A stretch of DNA of 23,973 bases from Hydnum rufescens UP504 (lineage: Eukaryota > Basidiomycota > Agaricomycetes > Cantharellales > Hydnaceae): assembly GCA_014904985.1 (NCBI GenBank), contig MU129194.1:37021-60993 (forward strand). Reading direction: 5' to 3'. Positions 10,262 through 19,736 of this stretch are shown here, one piece after another. The first letter of the stretch is position 1; the number at the start of each line of letters is the position of its first letter. Under the pieces are notes generated by a model, which worked only from the letters and a program-made list of their open reading frames with translations, was not told where the DNA came from and searched no databases. The translations under genes were made by a program, and so were the position numbers.

Positions 10262-11002
10262 ATGCAGCAACTGGGAGCTTGCAAACATAGGGGTATCAGG
10301 TGCAGATGCCACTATGCAATGCCTGGGTATAATACAGATCCCATGGACCCCCACTACACCCAGTACAGGGATGAGGAGGACAACCCAGAACACCATCCAG
10401 CTGAATATCTCTCAACCCAACAGTGTGCCCACTTCTTTGTATACCACCTCAATACTTTGAACCTCGCTGGGCCCTACCCCCATGTGCAAGGGTTGCCCCC
10501 ATTCGTGAGTGATCCCTATGGCTACCACTGGGAGCACCTAGACAAGTGGGGACAACTAGGGAAATTTGAATGGACATATTGAATGCAGTTACTCCTGAAG
10601 ATTTACACCTTCCCACTGCATTGAGCATTCATCCCCCTCAACATCCCACAGTTTACTTTTGACCTGCACATCCATCTTCTACAGTCATGGGGCCCAAATT
10701 CCAACCTGTGTTCCCTCTCCCTAAAATTCCTCCAGGAAGTCCATGCTGCTGGAGGAATGATGCTATGATGCATAAGGCACATATACCAGGTGATGGCCTG
10801 CTTTCACATTATTTTGCCATCCAGTTATGATCAGGACTGGCACTTTGGGTCATCCTGGCAGTACCTGCTCCAACAAGGAATGACCCCTGCCCCAGCATGG
10901 AAAGCAGCTCACATTGCACAGGAGCTCAGAAGGCACATTATAGAAGAAGGGTTGGGAGCTCCAATGACTGTCAAATCAAAATCTGGTTCAGCCAGTGTGT
11001 AG
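10262..11002 (+). pseudogene. Unknown third reading frame after pol
   Basis: One frame runs for about 247 codons from ATG 10262 to TAG 11000-11002, interrupted only by three TGA codons (near 10580, 10622 and 10766). This is the same pattern seen in gag and pol, which suggests a once-real protein. It is rich in His, Tyr and Pro in the first half (MQQLGACKHRGIRC; NPEHHPAEYLSTQQC; VSDPYGYHWEHLDKWGQ) and has a C-terminal part with WHFGSSWQYLLQQGMTPA and AHIAQELRRHIIEEGL. I recognise no domain and no envelope-like membrane segment. It starts 83 bp after the pol stop in another frame, so it may be a separate ORF of the element, a captured gene, or a longer tail of pol reached by frameshift. Confidence 0.45.
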
Positions 11003-11652
11003 ATGGGAGACTGTGTTTCTGTTTATTTAAATGGGTTGGTTTGCTTCAATGGTTGATCACTCTCTGCAAGATGTGTATGTGTTTATTGGAAAATGGAATG
11101 TGATATGGACTAGCTATAGTCAATGATATATTGTAGATGCTTATAGGAAGGCTTATATGCAAGGGATGCTTGTAGAAAGGCTTATATGTGTTCATGTTGT
11201 GTTTGTTCATTTACTGATATTTGTGTGTCCTTGGTTATGTCCTCCTGGTCAAAATGCAGATATCTGTGGGTTATAGAAGGGTCAGTGCTTGGTTAATTTT
11301 GTTGGTATGCTTCAATCTTCTTTCCTGACTTGTATTTTGTTATGCTTACTTTTTCCTTGGATGTCCAGCAACTCTAACCTTAGGTTCTGCAACTATCCTT
11401 GGCTTCAGTATTTTGTGTAGATGGCTTCCAGTAGCTTGGTCTCAACAACCTTGAAGATGACTTAGCTCCAGATGGCTTTAGAAAGACAGTTCTTAGATTA
11501 TAAGCAGAATTGTAGACAGTAGTAGACAGTGATTGATTTCCAGAGTGAGGAGATGATGGGGGGTACAAGAAAATCTGCTAGCTTATATACCTTTCTGAAG
11601 GTGGCTGTGCATGGAGCAAGAACAAAAGAGTAATAAAGCTATGAGATCATAG

Positions 11653-11825
11653 TGATGTCATGGGGGAGTCATAGTGGAGTAGAACAAAAGAGAAATAAAG
11701 AAATGATGTCATAATGCAGTCATAGCTGAGTCATCCATAGAGTGTGATGTCATAGTGATGTCATTCATAAAGGGAATGATGTCACTAATTTGCTGAGCTT
11801 GTGGAGTAGTTGGAGCATGATGTCA
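11653..11825. promoter_or_regulatory. Cluster of six TGATGTCA motifs
   Basis: TGATGTCA occurs at 11653, 11704, 11745, 11756, 11777 and 11818, six copies in 173 bp, with further AGTCATAG and GAGTCATC fragments between. The motif resembles an ATF/CREB-type (bZIP) site with one changed base. The surrounding sequence is also repetitive (GTCATAGTGG variants), so the cluster may be a decayed tandem repeat rather than selected sites. Regulatory function is inference. Confidence 0.35.
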
Positions 11826-11898
11826 CTGGTCTTGTGATGTGTCTTGGAGCTTATGGGAAGTGAAATTAAGGGACATCTCCAGGTTTTGGAGATTAATC

Positions 11899-11984
11899 TG
11901 AGCCTAGTCCAGTGGTTAAGGTGTTTTTGTTACTGGTTAATAAAAGGAACAAGTGCATGGTGTGGGATTCGATGCAAAGACAGC
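11899..11984 (+). other. Possible tRNA-derived (SINE-like) fragment
   Basis: TAGTCCAGTGG at 11905-11915 fits the A-box pattern of tRNA genes, and GATTCGATGCA at 11966-11976 is close to a B box, at about tRNA spacing. The D and T stems do not pair well, so it is not an intact tRNA. A decayed tRNA or the head of a SINE are the alternatives, and chance is possible. Confidence 0.25.
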
Positions 11985-12206
11985 AGTTTGTATCTGTAAT
12001 AGGCATGCTGGGTATCATTCAATGTGGATTTTTAACAGCTTTCTGGGCACAGTGGTTCTGAGCAGATCAGATACGAACTGACAGAGAAATTTTTAATATA
12101 CTGATGGGTCTTGATTCTGATGGTAATATCATTCTGTAAAGTTCAGTTTTGATCTGTTCTTTGTGCGCTCAGTACCATTGGATGCAACCCAGCCAGCCAC
12201 AAATAT

Positions 12207-12257
12207 ACATCTAGTTAGATACAATGAGCCTTGCATTTAAATAGTCTAACTAGATGT
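12207..12257. repeat. Inverted repeat with perfect 13-bp arms
   Basis: ACATCTAGTTAGA at 12207-12219 and TCTAACTAGATGT at 12245-12257 are exact reverse complements separated by 25 bp. It lies about 250 bp downstream of the gene B stop (gene B reads leftward), so it could affect RNA 3' ends or be a terminal repeat of a short element. Confidence 0.75.
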
Positions 12258-12306
12258 TTTTAGGTGGGGGCTCCTGGGGCCTCTGGGGTGGATTTCAGAT
12301 CCTCAG

Positions 12307-12331
12307 ACAAGGGGCCCCAGGGGCCCCTTGT
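12307..12331. repeat. GC-rich hairpin, 12-bp arms, 1-nt loop
   Basis: ACAAGGGGCCCC at 12307-12318 and GGGGCCCCTTGT at 12320-12331 are perfect reverse complements around a single A. It stands out in an AT-rich neighbourhood and lies 50 bp from the 13-bp inverted repeat. Confidence 0.85.
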
Positions 12332-12500
12332 TCTGAACTTGGTGCATTGTGCTTAAGTTCTCTGAAGGGCAGACCTCACTGTGCTTGGTGTAGCAACTGT
12401 AATTATGCACTGTATTATGTTATTATACAAGCGTAAAAATTACTATATGATTCTTAAGTTGAATAGAGCATAAAATTGTAGTGGGGGTATGTGTTGGAAA

Positions 12501-15500
12501 TCACCAGAAGTTCAATAGATCAAGGGTACCATCAGGATTGAACACAAGACATGAAAAATCAAACCCATCCAAAGTGACAGGAGGTAGCATGGTGTTGAAG
12601 GATTCCACATACCAGTTCTGTGGGACAACACCTGGATTAGTGGAGCCTAAAGTTGAGGCTCCAAGGTTCAGATCCGTTGCTCCAAAATTCGAATTCATGG
12701 GTCCAATGGCCAAACTGGGATTGCCATTTGTCACAGTGCCAGGCTCCCAGTTTAGATTGTCTGAGGTCCCGAAGTACGAATGAACGGTATCACCAACATT
12801 TGGCTCAGTCAGCCCAGAAGAAGGATTTGTCACCGGTTTTGCTGCGGTTTCTGTGCCATTGACCAAGTCCGGGCCAAGATCCTCTGAGTCAGAATTCTCA
12901 ATGAAGGCCTTTGATAGGTTACAAGAGGCCTTCGAATTCTTGCCCTTTGAGGAAGTACCTGAACCTGAGGGGCCATGAGGTTTGTGTGCAGGCAGTTTGG
13001 ATAGAGCCCATGTTGACAACAGCTCCTTGGAGGGTGGTTTTTGGCCCCCCTCAGGTCCAGCACCTGAATTTGCATCTTGGACATGGTACACAATGACTCG
13101 GTTACAGTCAATGATCAATGGGATGTCGTCATCATTGTCAGCGTCATCATCCAACCACTTCTCCAACTTGATTGGGCAACCTTTCCCCTTGTGGAATTTG
13201 GAGACTAGGAGGTGCCACTGTCCCCCCTCCCAGCTCTTGTTGGTGCAGGTCAGATGTGGGGCTGGACATTCATCTTCACAAGGCCAACCTACAATGCATA
13301 TATGGTTTCATCAAAGCAGGCCAAGGATTCGCACCCAAGGGACCGAAGCAGGGAACCATGTATGTCCATTCTCAATGAAGAGATTTCACAAGTATTTGGA
13401 TGTGGCAGAGTATGCAGAATCATGGCTCCTGAGTTCATCTTCTTGCTGTTTCTTCTCAGTCTCTTGATGCCACTTTGAAAGACCCCTCGCATCCAACCAT
13501 TGAGGGTGAACTTTGACAAACAAGTCATCAAGTGTCTTCTTGAGATTGAATTCTTCCTTGGCTAGTTGCTGTATTTCAGGGGAACTACAGAGTATTGCAT
13601 TTTGCACATGCGCAGTGTAGGCATCGGCACGACCACAAACAATGAATGAGATAGAGTGGACATTGAAAGTCCCCATGTGTGACACCTCACCCATGAGGTT
13701 CTTCTTCTTCCGAGAGATAAATTTGGCAAGTTTGGAGCCCGTTGTAAGTGCAACATCATTGTTGACCTTTGAGCATCAGGCAAGTGTGCAGAGTTCCTCC
13801 TTCCAGGCCTCTAGACCTTCAGGATCATCCTCATATTGCCCCTTCTCCTTTGCATATTCAGCAGAGAGCTCAGCCTGTGAAACTAACAAAGACAGGGAGG
13901 ACTGTTACTAGATACTCTCACGGATTTGGTTAAGAATTGGGTATTTATGTTGTGGAAGCCCAGCTAATTTACATCTTCATGCATACCCATTAAAAGGGTT
14001 GGGCAAGTGCTTTGCATGTATGGTACCTTCAAGGTTTGCAAGACGATGAACCGTGGCAAGCAGGCGATTGTATTTTTCTGCTGTGACCACCAGAGTGCAA
14101 TCAAAGGCATCTGTTATGGCCCATACCTCCTCCAGTAGCTCCACAGGCAGTGGTCCTGTTTTGTATTGCTTCATACGAGGGTTATTGTCAGCACTGCCTG
14201 CCTGCGACTCATGGAGGATGTCATCATCTTCCTCTTCCTCATCGAAATCATCATCCAGATCGGTGTCGGCATCAGGACGGTTGTGGGAGACATTCGGCTC
14301 ATTCTCAACAGCCCTAGGCACCATCTGGTCATATCTGACTTCAAATGGGACTTCAATAGTGCCGGCGGGCTTCCTAGAGTGTAGGCCATGAGATAATGAT
14401 GGCAGGGGCTCCCTCACTGTTGCTGCTGGCTTCGATGGTGGACAGAGTGATGTGGGTGTGGCTATAAGAGGAGGGATTGGTGACTTCACAGCTGAGCAAA
14501 AACTTTGCATGGCGGATTTCCATTCCACAGACCCAGATGCAGGAGACTGTCCACTGGAAAGAGAGAACAATTAGATACGATGGATTCAAAAACAGATGAA
14601 TGAATAAACATACTCTATGGTGCATGCAAGGGCCTTCCGCAACTTCAAGATCTTGACCTCAAACTGTTCCAGATTGAGACCATGAGTCTCAGCAAAGAAC
14701 GAAAGTCCCTCAATAATGCCCAGAGCACCACAACAACCCCACCTCATCTCCTCGGCAAGACAGGAAACTGATACCCCTTGGAAAATGTGATTGAGGGTGT
14801 GATCAATGTACTTGCAATCCTCACGGGGGTCCTTCCCGCCATCAGGCAAAGCCAATAAGATGGCGTGAACATTGGTGGCATCCCATACATGTAAGAAGTC
14901 CCCAGGACATGCCTCAGGAATGCTGGGAGGCAAACAAAGTGCTAACTCTCGTGCCTCATTAAGTAACTTGAGAGGATCATTGATTTTCTGCACTTCATCG
15001 AGTAGTTGGCTTGGCGTGTCAGATTGTGGTGAAGGAGGGGTGTCGTCCGATGAAATGTCGAAGACTGGAGACTGGAGGCGCATGGGTGGGACCTTGCCAG
15101 AAGTATTGAGCATGGAAACCAGCACATCCTCAGACTCAAAACCCTCAAAGGCCTGAGATTGGTAATTGTCGCTGAAATTGGTGGTGTTGGAGGGAGAACC
15201 ATACGCAACATCATTATCTGCATGCAGCTGGCTCCCACTCATGAATATTTGAGATCGGGACAAAGGCTTCTGCTTAAAGGGAACTGATGGCTGAGGTTGC
15301 ATCTCGACATATGCACAATTGGTCCAGGAAGTAGAAGGTGCTGAGGTGGAGGTGGAGGCAGTGATGTGAACATTGCCTTTGCATCATTTGACACCTGGAG
15401 GTCCAGACTTCTGGGTCTGCAAGGCATAGCATGTCAGAACAAAATCATGATAGGGAATCACTGAAACTTATGGTATTTGGCAACTCATCCTCATCTGAGG

Positions 15501-15791
15501 GGTGTTCATCAGATCCGTTGTGAATAGCCTTGCATTTTCTGGCTCGGGTTTTCGAACATATCTGTTTTGAGAAGCTGGAAGCCTGTACCAAGCAACACAT
15601 AAGAAAGGATTGCCAATGACATGGGCAGATTAGCAACATACTTTCTCAGGTACCTCACTCCCATCTGAGGATTCCTCCACCTCTGTGGACTCCTTGGCAA
15701 CCTTGCAGCTTGTGAAGTGGGTTTTTTGGTATGTTTTTGGCTTTTTAGCATTTGCTGAGGGTAGCGAAGAATGGCCAAGTGTAGATGACAT
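12501..15791 (-). pseudogene. Gene B: large unknown protein, five exons, decayed
   Basis: I do not recognise the family. A model with exons 15791-15642, 15582-15468, 15394-14614, 14553-13973 and 13882-12501 gives exactly 1,003 codons including the stop at 12503-12501. Introns show GTATGT..ACAG, GTATGT..CCAG with branch TATCTAAT, and GTAAAT..TTAG; the second intron (acceptor near 15395) is the least certain. The start follows MSSTLGHSSLP and is basic. Exon 4 has an acidic run near 14240 (DDDFDEEEEDDD). Exon 5 has a globular-looking part (MGEVSHMGTFNVHSISFIVC; SSPEIQQLAKEEFNLKK; WVRILGLL) and a Ser/Asn-rich C-terminus. In-frame TGA occur at 15386, 13979, 13778, 13388, 13313 and 13310, all compatible with CGA arginine. 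It is co-oriented with gene A, about 675 bp downstream of it. Confidence 0.6.
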
Positions 15792-15869
15792 TGTGAATCA
15801 GTACTCTAGCCAAGTCATTCAAGAATGGCTTCAGGAACTTCTCAGGCTCGAATACATGATACAATGGGT

Positions 15870-16010
15870 TGCTGGCAGGTGTGTATGAGAAGCCCAGTTT
15901 GGGTGAGGAAAGGATAAAGAGCAGGTATCGAGTTAAGTGGAAAGGATATGGATCCAGAGGGAGTGTAAAGGCCACTAGCAGCAAAGATATCCAGATGCCC
16001 TATCTGAGAG
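15870..16010 (+). pseudogene. Possible chromodomain remnant of a gypsy element
   Basis: The + strand frame here encodes RIKSRYRVKWKGYGSRGS (around 15915-15965), close to the YLVRWKGYGPE core of gypsy chromodomains such as the one at 10030-10070. Neighbouring pol sequence is not recognisable, so this would be a short fragment left from another insertion between genes A and B. The match is short, and it partly abuts the gene B start. Confidence 0.4.
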
Positions 16011-16187
16011 GTTCAAGAAAAAATCCAGGAACCTCTCAAGACAAGGCAGTTTGGGTTGTGCAATGCTGGTTGGGACAACTTGATTGAGATTGTTAAGTTC
16101 CGCAAAATGAGAGTAGACTGTGCTTGGAGCACCACTTCCCACCTCTCTATCTGAGATGTTCAAGAGTAACCAGGAACCTCTCTAGAC
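16000..16187. repeat. Imperfect 42-bp direct repeat, 147 bp apart
   Basis: The segment 16000-16042 (CTATCTGAGAGGTTCAAG and onward to CAGGAACCTCTCAAGAC) recurs at 16147-16187 with a few substitutions and a small deletion. It lies in the spacer between genes A and B. No protein-coding role is evident. Confidence 0.7.
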
Positions 16188-16466
16188 TGAGTGGTATGGG
16201 ATAATGTGACGTATGGGGTAGCCAAAAAAGCCGGAACTTGCCATGTCACTCAACATCAATTTGGCACATCTATAATAGGCATATTATTTATCGACGTACA
16301 TAGATACTACAGGCAACAAATTGAACAAACACAGCAGGGTGAAATAATAGAGAGGAGAGGGACATGACAAGAAGAGAGAAGAGCAACACAAAATGAGGAG
16401 CAACAGGGATGAAGAGGAGCATAACAGAAATGAAGAGAGGTGAAGGGCACAGAAACAAGGTGGACA
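16188..16466. other. Spacer downstream of gene A
   Basis: The sequence is A/G-rich on the + strand (many GAGAGG, GAAGAG and AACAG runs), which gives T/C-rich 3' flanking sequence for gene A. No gene is supported. It contains no clear polyadenylation signal. Confidence 0.4.
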
Positions 16467-17423
16467 CTATCGTGGCCCACTGAACATGGGTGTACTGGCC
16501 TTTAAAAAGAGGGTGGGGTGTGGAGAGGATGAGTCCCATTCAATGAACCAGACTTGGGAGTTGAGGAATCCAAAGGCTTCCATACGGCATGGATGGGAGG
16601 GTTGGGAATACAATATGGCTTGATTGCCTGCAGCCGCAGCAGTTTTTGCCATTCATCCAAGCTCATGAACCAGAACATCATACAGTCCATGAGTGATATA
16701 AAGTGGCACCCAGAATGCCAAAAGATTCTGGTTGCACTGATCTGTGTGAGCACTCACAATCATCTTCAAGCAGCACCGTATAACATCATATTCCTGGTCA
16801 AGTGTAGCCAGAAACCATGCTGTGGTGAATTCCACTCAATCTAACGTGCGCTGCAGATATTTGACCTCATCTGCAACCAATGGAGGAAAACGATGCAAGT
16901 CCAGGAAATGGTATCGAATGAAGGTCCATATTCCTGAGTCTCCTTCAAGTAGGGGTGGAAAGAGATGAAGCATGCAAAGATCACCAATCTCTCTGCAGGT
17001 GGGGGCATTCTCCAGCATCAATGTCAAGTCGTCAGCAGATTGCTGGTGTGCATAGCACATTTCGACATAGTCTGGATCCAACACCCATCGAAAGGAAGCA
17101 ATGGACTCCTGGTGCGCCACTGCAATTTCAGTTGCCTCCTCAAAGTCAAACAGCCTAGATCCAGGAGAGTTCCAGAAACAAGAGAGCACGGCATCCCATC
17201 GCGGCTGCGATTTGAAGGCCAACATGACCTTCTTCTTGAGGCATGCTAGGCCCTTTCCTCCCTTGTTCTTCTGGACATGAACACTGAATAAGTGGTCTTC
17301 TGAAAGATGCTCGAAGACCTCCCTGATGTTCACATCACCAGTAATGCCGGAGAACTCGATGCAGAACCAATCACCAACAAAAACGGGAGGATCCAGATTC
17401 ACTGGAGAAGCCTTGGCAGTTTC

Positions 17424-18084
17424 TGTCAGGGTTTGTCCCTTACTCCGGTCCACTCCAGTCCACTCCAGTCCACTCCGGGTCACTCCGGTCCTTGTCCACC
17501 CACCTCCAGTCCAGTTCTCCGCTTAGTTCCTTCGCCCAAGTCCACTTTGCTTCCGGCTTGATTCCAGTTTGACTCCGATCCAACCCTATCTTGGTTTCAT
17601 TTCCCTTTCATTTCCCATTGCTTCCAGTTTGCCCCCTGGCCGAGTTCCTGTTCCTGTTCCTGTCCCCCTTGTAACCACCCACAGTTTAGCGATCACTCCC
17701 CTGTAGTATAGTCATCATGTATAAGTAGTCCGAGAGTGAAGTCCAGAGACCCCAGCTTTGGTCTCTCAGGATTTCTGCTGTTACTCTGGACTACAGGTCA
17801 GCCTTCATGTATTCCATATTCATATTACATAATCTCAGGATTTCCGCTGTTACTCCGGACTACAGCTCTGAGTATTATCCAGTTGACTCCACAAGCTTAA
17901 GGACCACTGTGCTCATTTCTGCCTAGTCCCTTCCAGGCTGCTGGACCACTCCTCTGACATCCCTAACCTCCTTATCTCATTCTTGCCTGGATTCTTGCAG
18001 ACTTAGCTGGACTTACACCGGACTTAGCCGGAATTATTTGTGTTTACATTTGTTTGGTGCCCTCATCGCAGCATGGCCCTGACA
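17424..18084 (+). mobile_element. Solo LTR (661 bp) inserted in gene A
   Basis: It begins TGTCAGGG and ends CCCTGACA, an 8-bp perfect inverted terminus of the TG..CA type, and is flanked by perfect 5-bp duplications GTTTC (17419-17423 and 18085-18089). Internal features are CCACTCCAGT/CACTCCGG repeats near 17450, a TATA box at 17720, and two 32-bp direct repeats starting CTCAGGATTTC at 17765 and 17834. Those two copies differ at two positions, both CpG versus TpG. A second copy of this family starts at 23873. There is no internal retrotransposon sequence, so it is a solo LTR. Confidence 0.95.
17720..17725 (+). promoter_or_regulatory. TATA box of the LTR in gene A
   Basis: TATAAG at 17720-17725, about 300 bp inside the LTR, followed by GTAGTCCGAGAG. 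It would read antisense to gene A. It is a probable U3 promoter by position. Confidence 0.4.
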
Positions 18085-18760
18085 GTTTCATTACTCTCTG
18101 TGCCTGGCTGTCCATTGTCATCAGTCCGAATGTCGAGATCATCGAATTCACTCAAAGGAATGATGGGTGAATCCTTGGGAGAGACCGGCAAGCCCACTTG
18201 TCACACATCCACTTGCATGGATGTGTCATGATCATGGTCAGAGGACACAGGACCAGGCAGCTGACTGACTGTCTGCGCCTCTGGAGCCTGATCCTCCAAC
18301 ATGGCATTTTCTGGCTCTGGCCAATCATGGTGGAGCCCCTGAACTGAGGGGAAGTCCCGATCAGGAGGGGGAACGTGAGGGGAAGCCGGGGGGGGTGAAT
18401 GATGCATTGGGGAACACAAACGAGGGCCAAGAGAGGGCAAGCAGTCGCCAGAATGCCTGTCACGAGTGGGAGAACGCAGGGCATGGTCAGAAGAAGAGGA
18501 GCCACCACGAGAATACAGGCAACATTCATGAGAATGTGAGTGATGGACAGATGGCAAACAATGGCCAGGAGAGTATGAGCGATGATCACCAGACCATGAA
18601 CGACAGCAAGGAGAACCCAAAGGACGGTGAGAACCTGAGTGGGGAAGACATGAGGGACCAACAGGGGACTGTGAATGTCAAACAGGTGACCTTGCATGAG
18701 AGTGGGGGGGATACTGAACATGAGAAGGACGAGAGATGAATGAGGCAAAAGTGCAATTGC

Positions 18761-18970
18761 GCTCAACACAGTCTCGCTCAATACAGTCTCGCTCAACATG
18801 GTTGCACTCAGCACAGTTGCGCTCAGCACAGTTGCGCTCAGCACAGTTGCGCTCAGCACAGTTGCGCTCAGCACAGTTGCGCTCAGCACAGTTGCGCTCA
18901 GCACAGTTGCGCTCAGCACAGTTGTGCTCAGCACAGTTGTGCTCAGCACAGTTGTGCTCAGCATGGTTGT
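18761..18970. repeat. 15-bp tandem repeat in gene A exon 2 (14 units)
   Basis: Fourteen 15-bp units on the + strand, six of them identical (GCTCAGCACAGTTGC, 18821-18910). On the coding - strand they give the pentapeptide Ala-Glu-His/Arg-Asn-Cys. Outer units at both ends are more diverged. Towards 18970 the GTTGCGCTC junctions become GTTGTGCTC, a CpG-to-TpG change that turns Arg codons (CGC) into His codons (CAC). Confidence 0.95.
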
Positions 18971-19508
18971 GCTCAGACTCAAGGTACTCTTCTCCCCAGA
19001 TGGGAGAACAAGACTGTGACCAGCCTCGAGAGGGTCCATACTCAGCCTCATGCTGGGCACTCTTGGGCCTATCAATTGGTCCTAAGAAACAAGTTCATCT
19101 CCTTGCTCCTTAGTAATTACAAGCAATGTCTTACCTTGATCAGCATTGACCGAACGATGGCACTTCTTTGCACACTTTGGGTAGCCTGGAGGCCCTGGAG
19201 GGGCAGAGCTCCATCTCTCCAGTACATAGTGCTCTAAGCCAGAATGGTAAACTCTGTGCTTTTTCTGAGCCTCCTGGATGATAGAGAGAATGCACTCTCG
19301 GGGACCAGGAATTCCCAAGAATGCCATGGGGAAGTCTGTTGTGACTGCTGCCCAATGGGGGTCCCTTTGTGCTTCCTTGAGATGCCAATCCTTGACAGAT
19401 TGGTGCTGACATTTCTTCACGAAGTCATCATCTGATGGCTCTTCTGAGGAATAACCCTCTTCACCCTCAAATCCAAAGTAATGGATTGGGTCAGTAGTGA
19501 GGGCAGGT

Positions 19509-19736
19509 GCGTCAACAGCACTAGTGACAGATGCATCAATAGCACTGGTGATGGGTGCGTCAACAGCACTAGTGATGGGTGCGTCAACAGCACTAGTGAT
19601 GGGTGCATCAACAGCACTAGTGACGGGTGCATCAACAGCACTGGTGAGGGGTGCATCAACAGCACTAGTGATGGGTGCATCAACAGCACTGGTGAGGGGT
19701 GCATCAACAGCACTAGTGATGGGTGCGTCAACAGCA
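19509..19736. repeat. 24-bp tandem repeat in gene A exon 1 (9.5 units)
   Basis: Nine full 24-bp units and a half unit, in frame with the protein, encode Val/Ile-Asp-Ala-Pro/Ser-Ile/Leu/Val-Thr-Ser-Ala on the - strand. The repeats differ at a few positions (GCGTCA or GCATCA; GATGGGT, GAGGGGT or GACGGGT). The frame is kept through all of them. A flexible, Pro/Ser/Thr/Ala-rich linker is the likely structure. Confidence 0.95.

Larger units (their letters stand above)
1876..11002 (+). mobile_element. Decayed Ty3/gypsy retrotransposon, chromodomain type
   Basis: The order is Gag (with zinc knuckle), aspartic protease, reverse transcriptase, RNase H, integrase and chromodomain, all on one strand. 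This is the Ty3/gypsy domain order. It is followed by one more frame (10262-11002). The coding regions contain many TGA stops, at least two frameshifts (near 3575 and near 7880) and a nested LTR at 6145-6991, so the copy cannot be autonomous. The limits given are those of the coding material; the LTRs of this element were not identified in the flanks. Confidence 0.9.
11003..12500. other. Non-coding region between gypsy element and gene B
   Basis: I see no supported gene. The left part (11003-11600) is T/G-rich with a short internal duplication (GGCTTATATG near 11149 and again near 11179). The right part holds a TGATGTCA cluster, a tRNA-like stretch and two hairpins, each listed separately. 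The 3' LTR of the gypsy element should lie here if it is preserved, but no TGTCAGG-type terminus is visible. Confidence 0.5.

Noticed and set aside
11899..11984. A functional tRNA gene
   Set aside because: A and B boxes are present but the D and T stems do not pair, and no acceptor stem is visible.
395..12500. Flanking LTR pair of the gypsy element
   Set aside because: I compared the regions before gag and after pol by eye and found no shared long sequence or TG..CA termini, so no LTR is annotated for it.
12982..13467. A + strand 161-residue frame
   Set aside because: It overlaps gene B exon 5 antisense and lacks the consistent multi-exon structure seen on the - strand.
18152..19075. A 307-residue - strand frame with LSATV repeats
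   Set aside because: It is another frame of the 15-bp repeat. Splicing from exon 1 and the composition on both sides support the AEHNC frame.
18740..19237. A + strand frame with CAQHS repeats
   Set aside because: Antisense reading of gene A repeats; it has no support outside the repeat block.
18761..19736. CRISPR array
   Set aside because: Units are contiguous short tandem repeats with no unique spacers, inside a coding frame, in a eukaryotic context.
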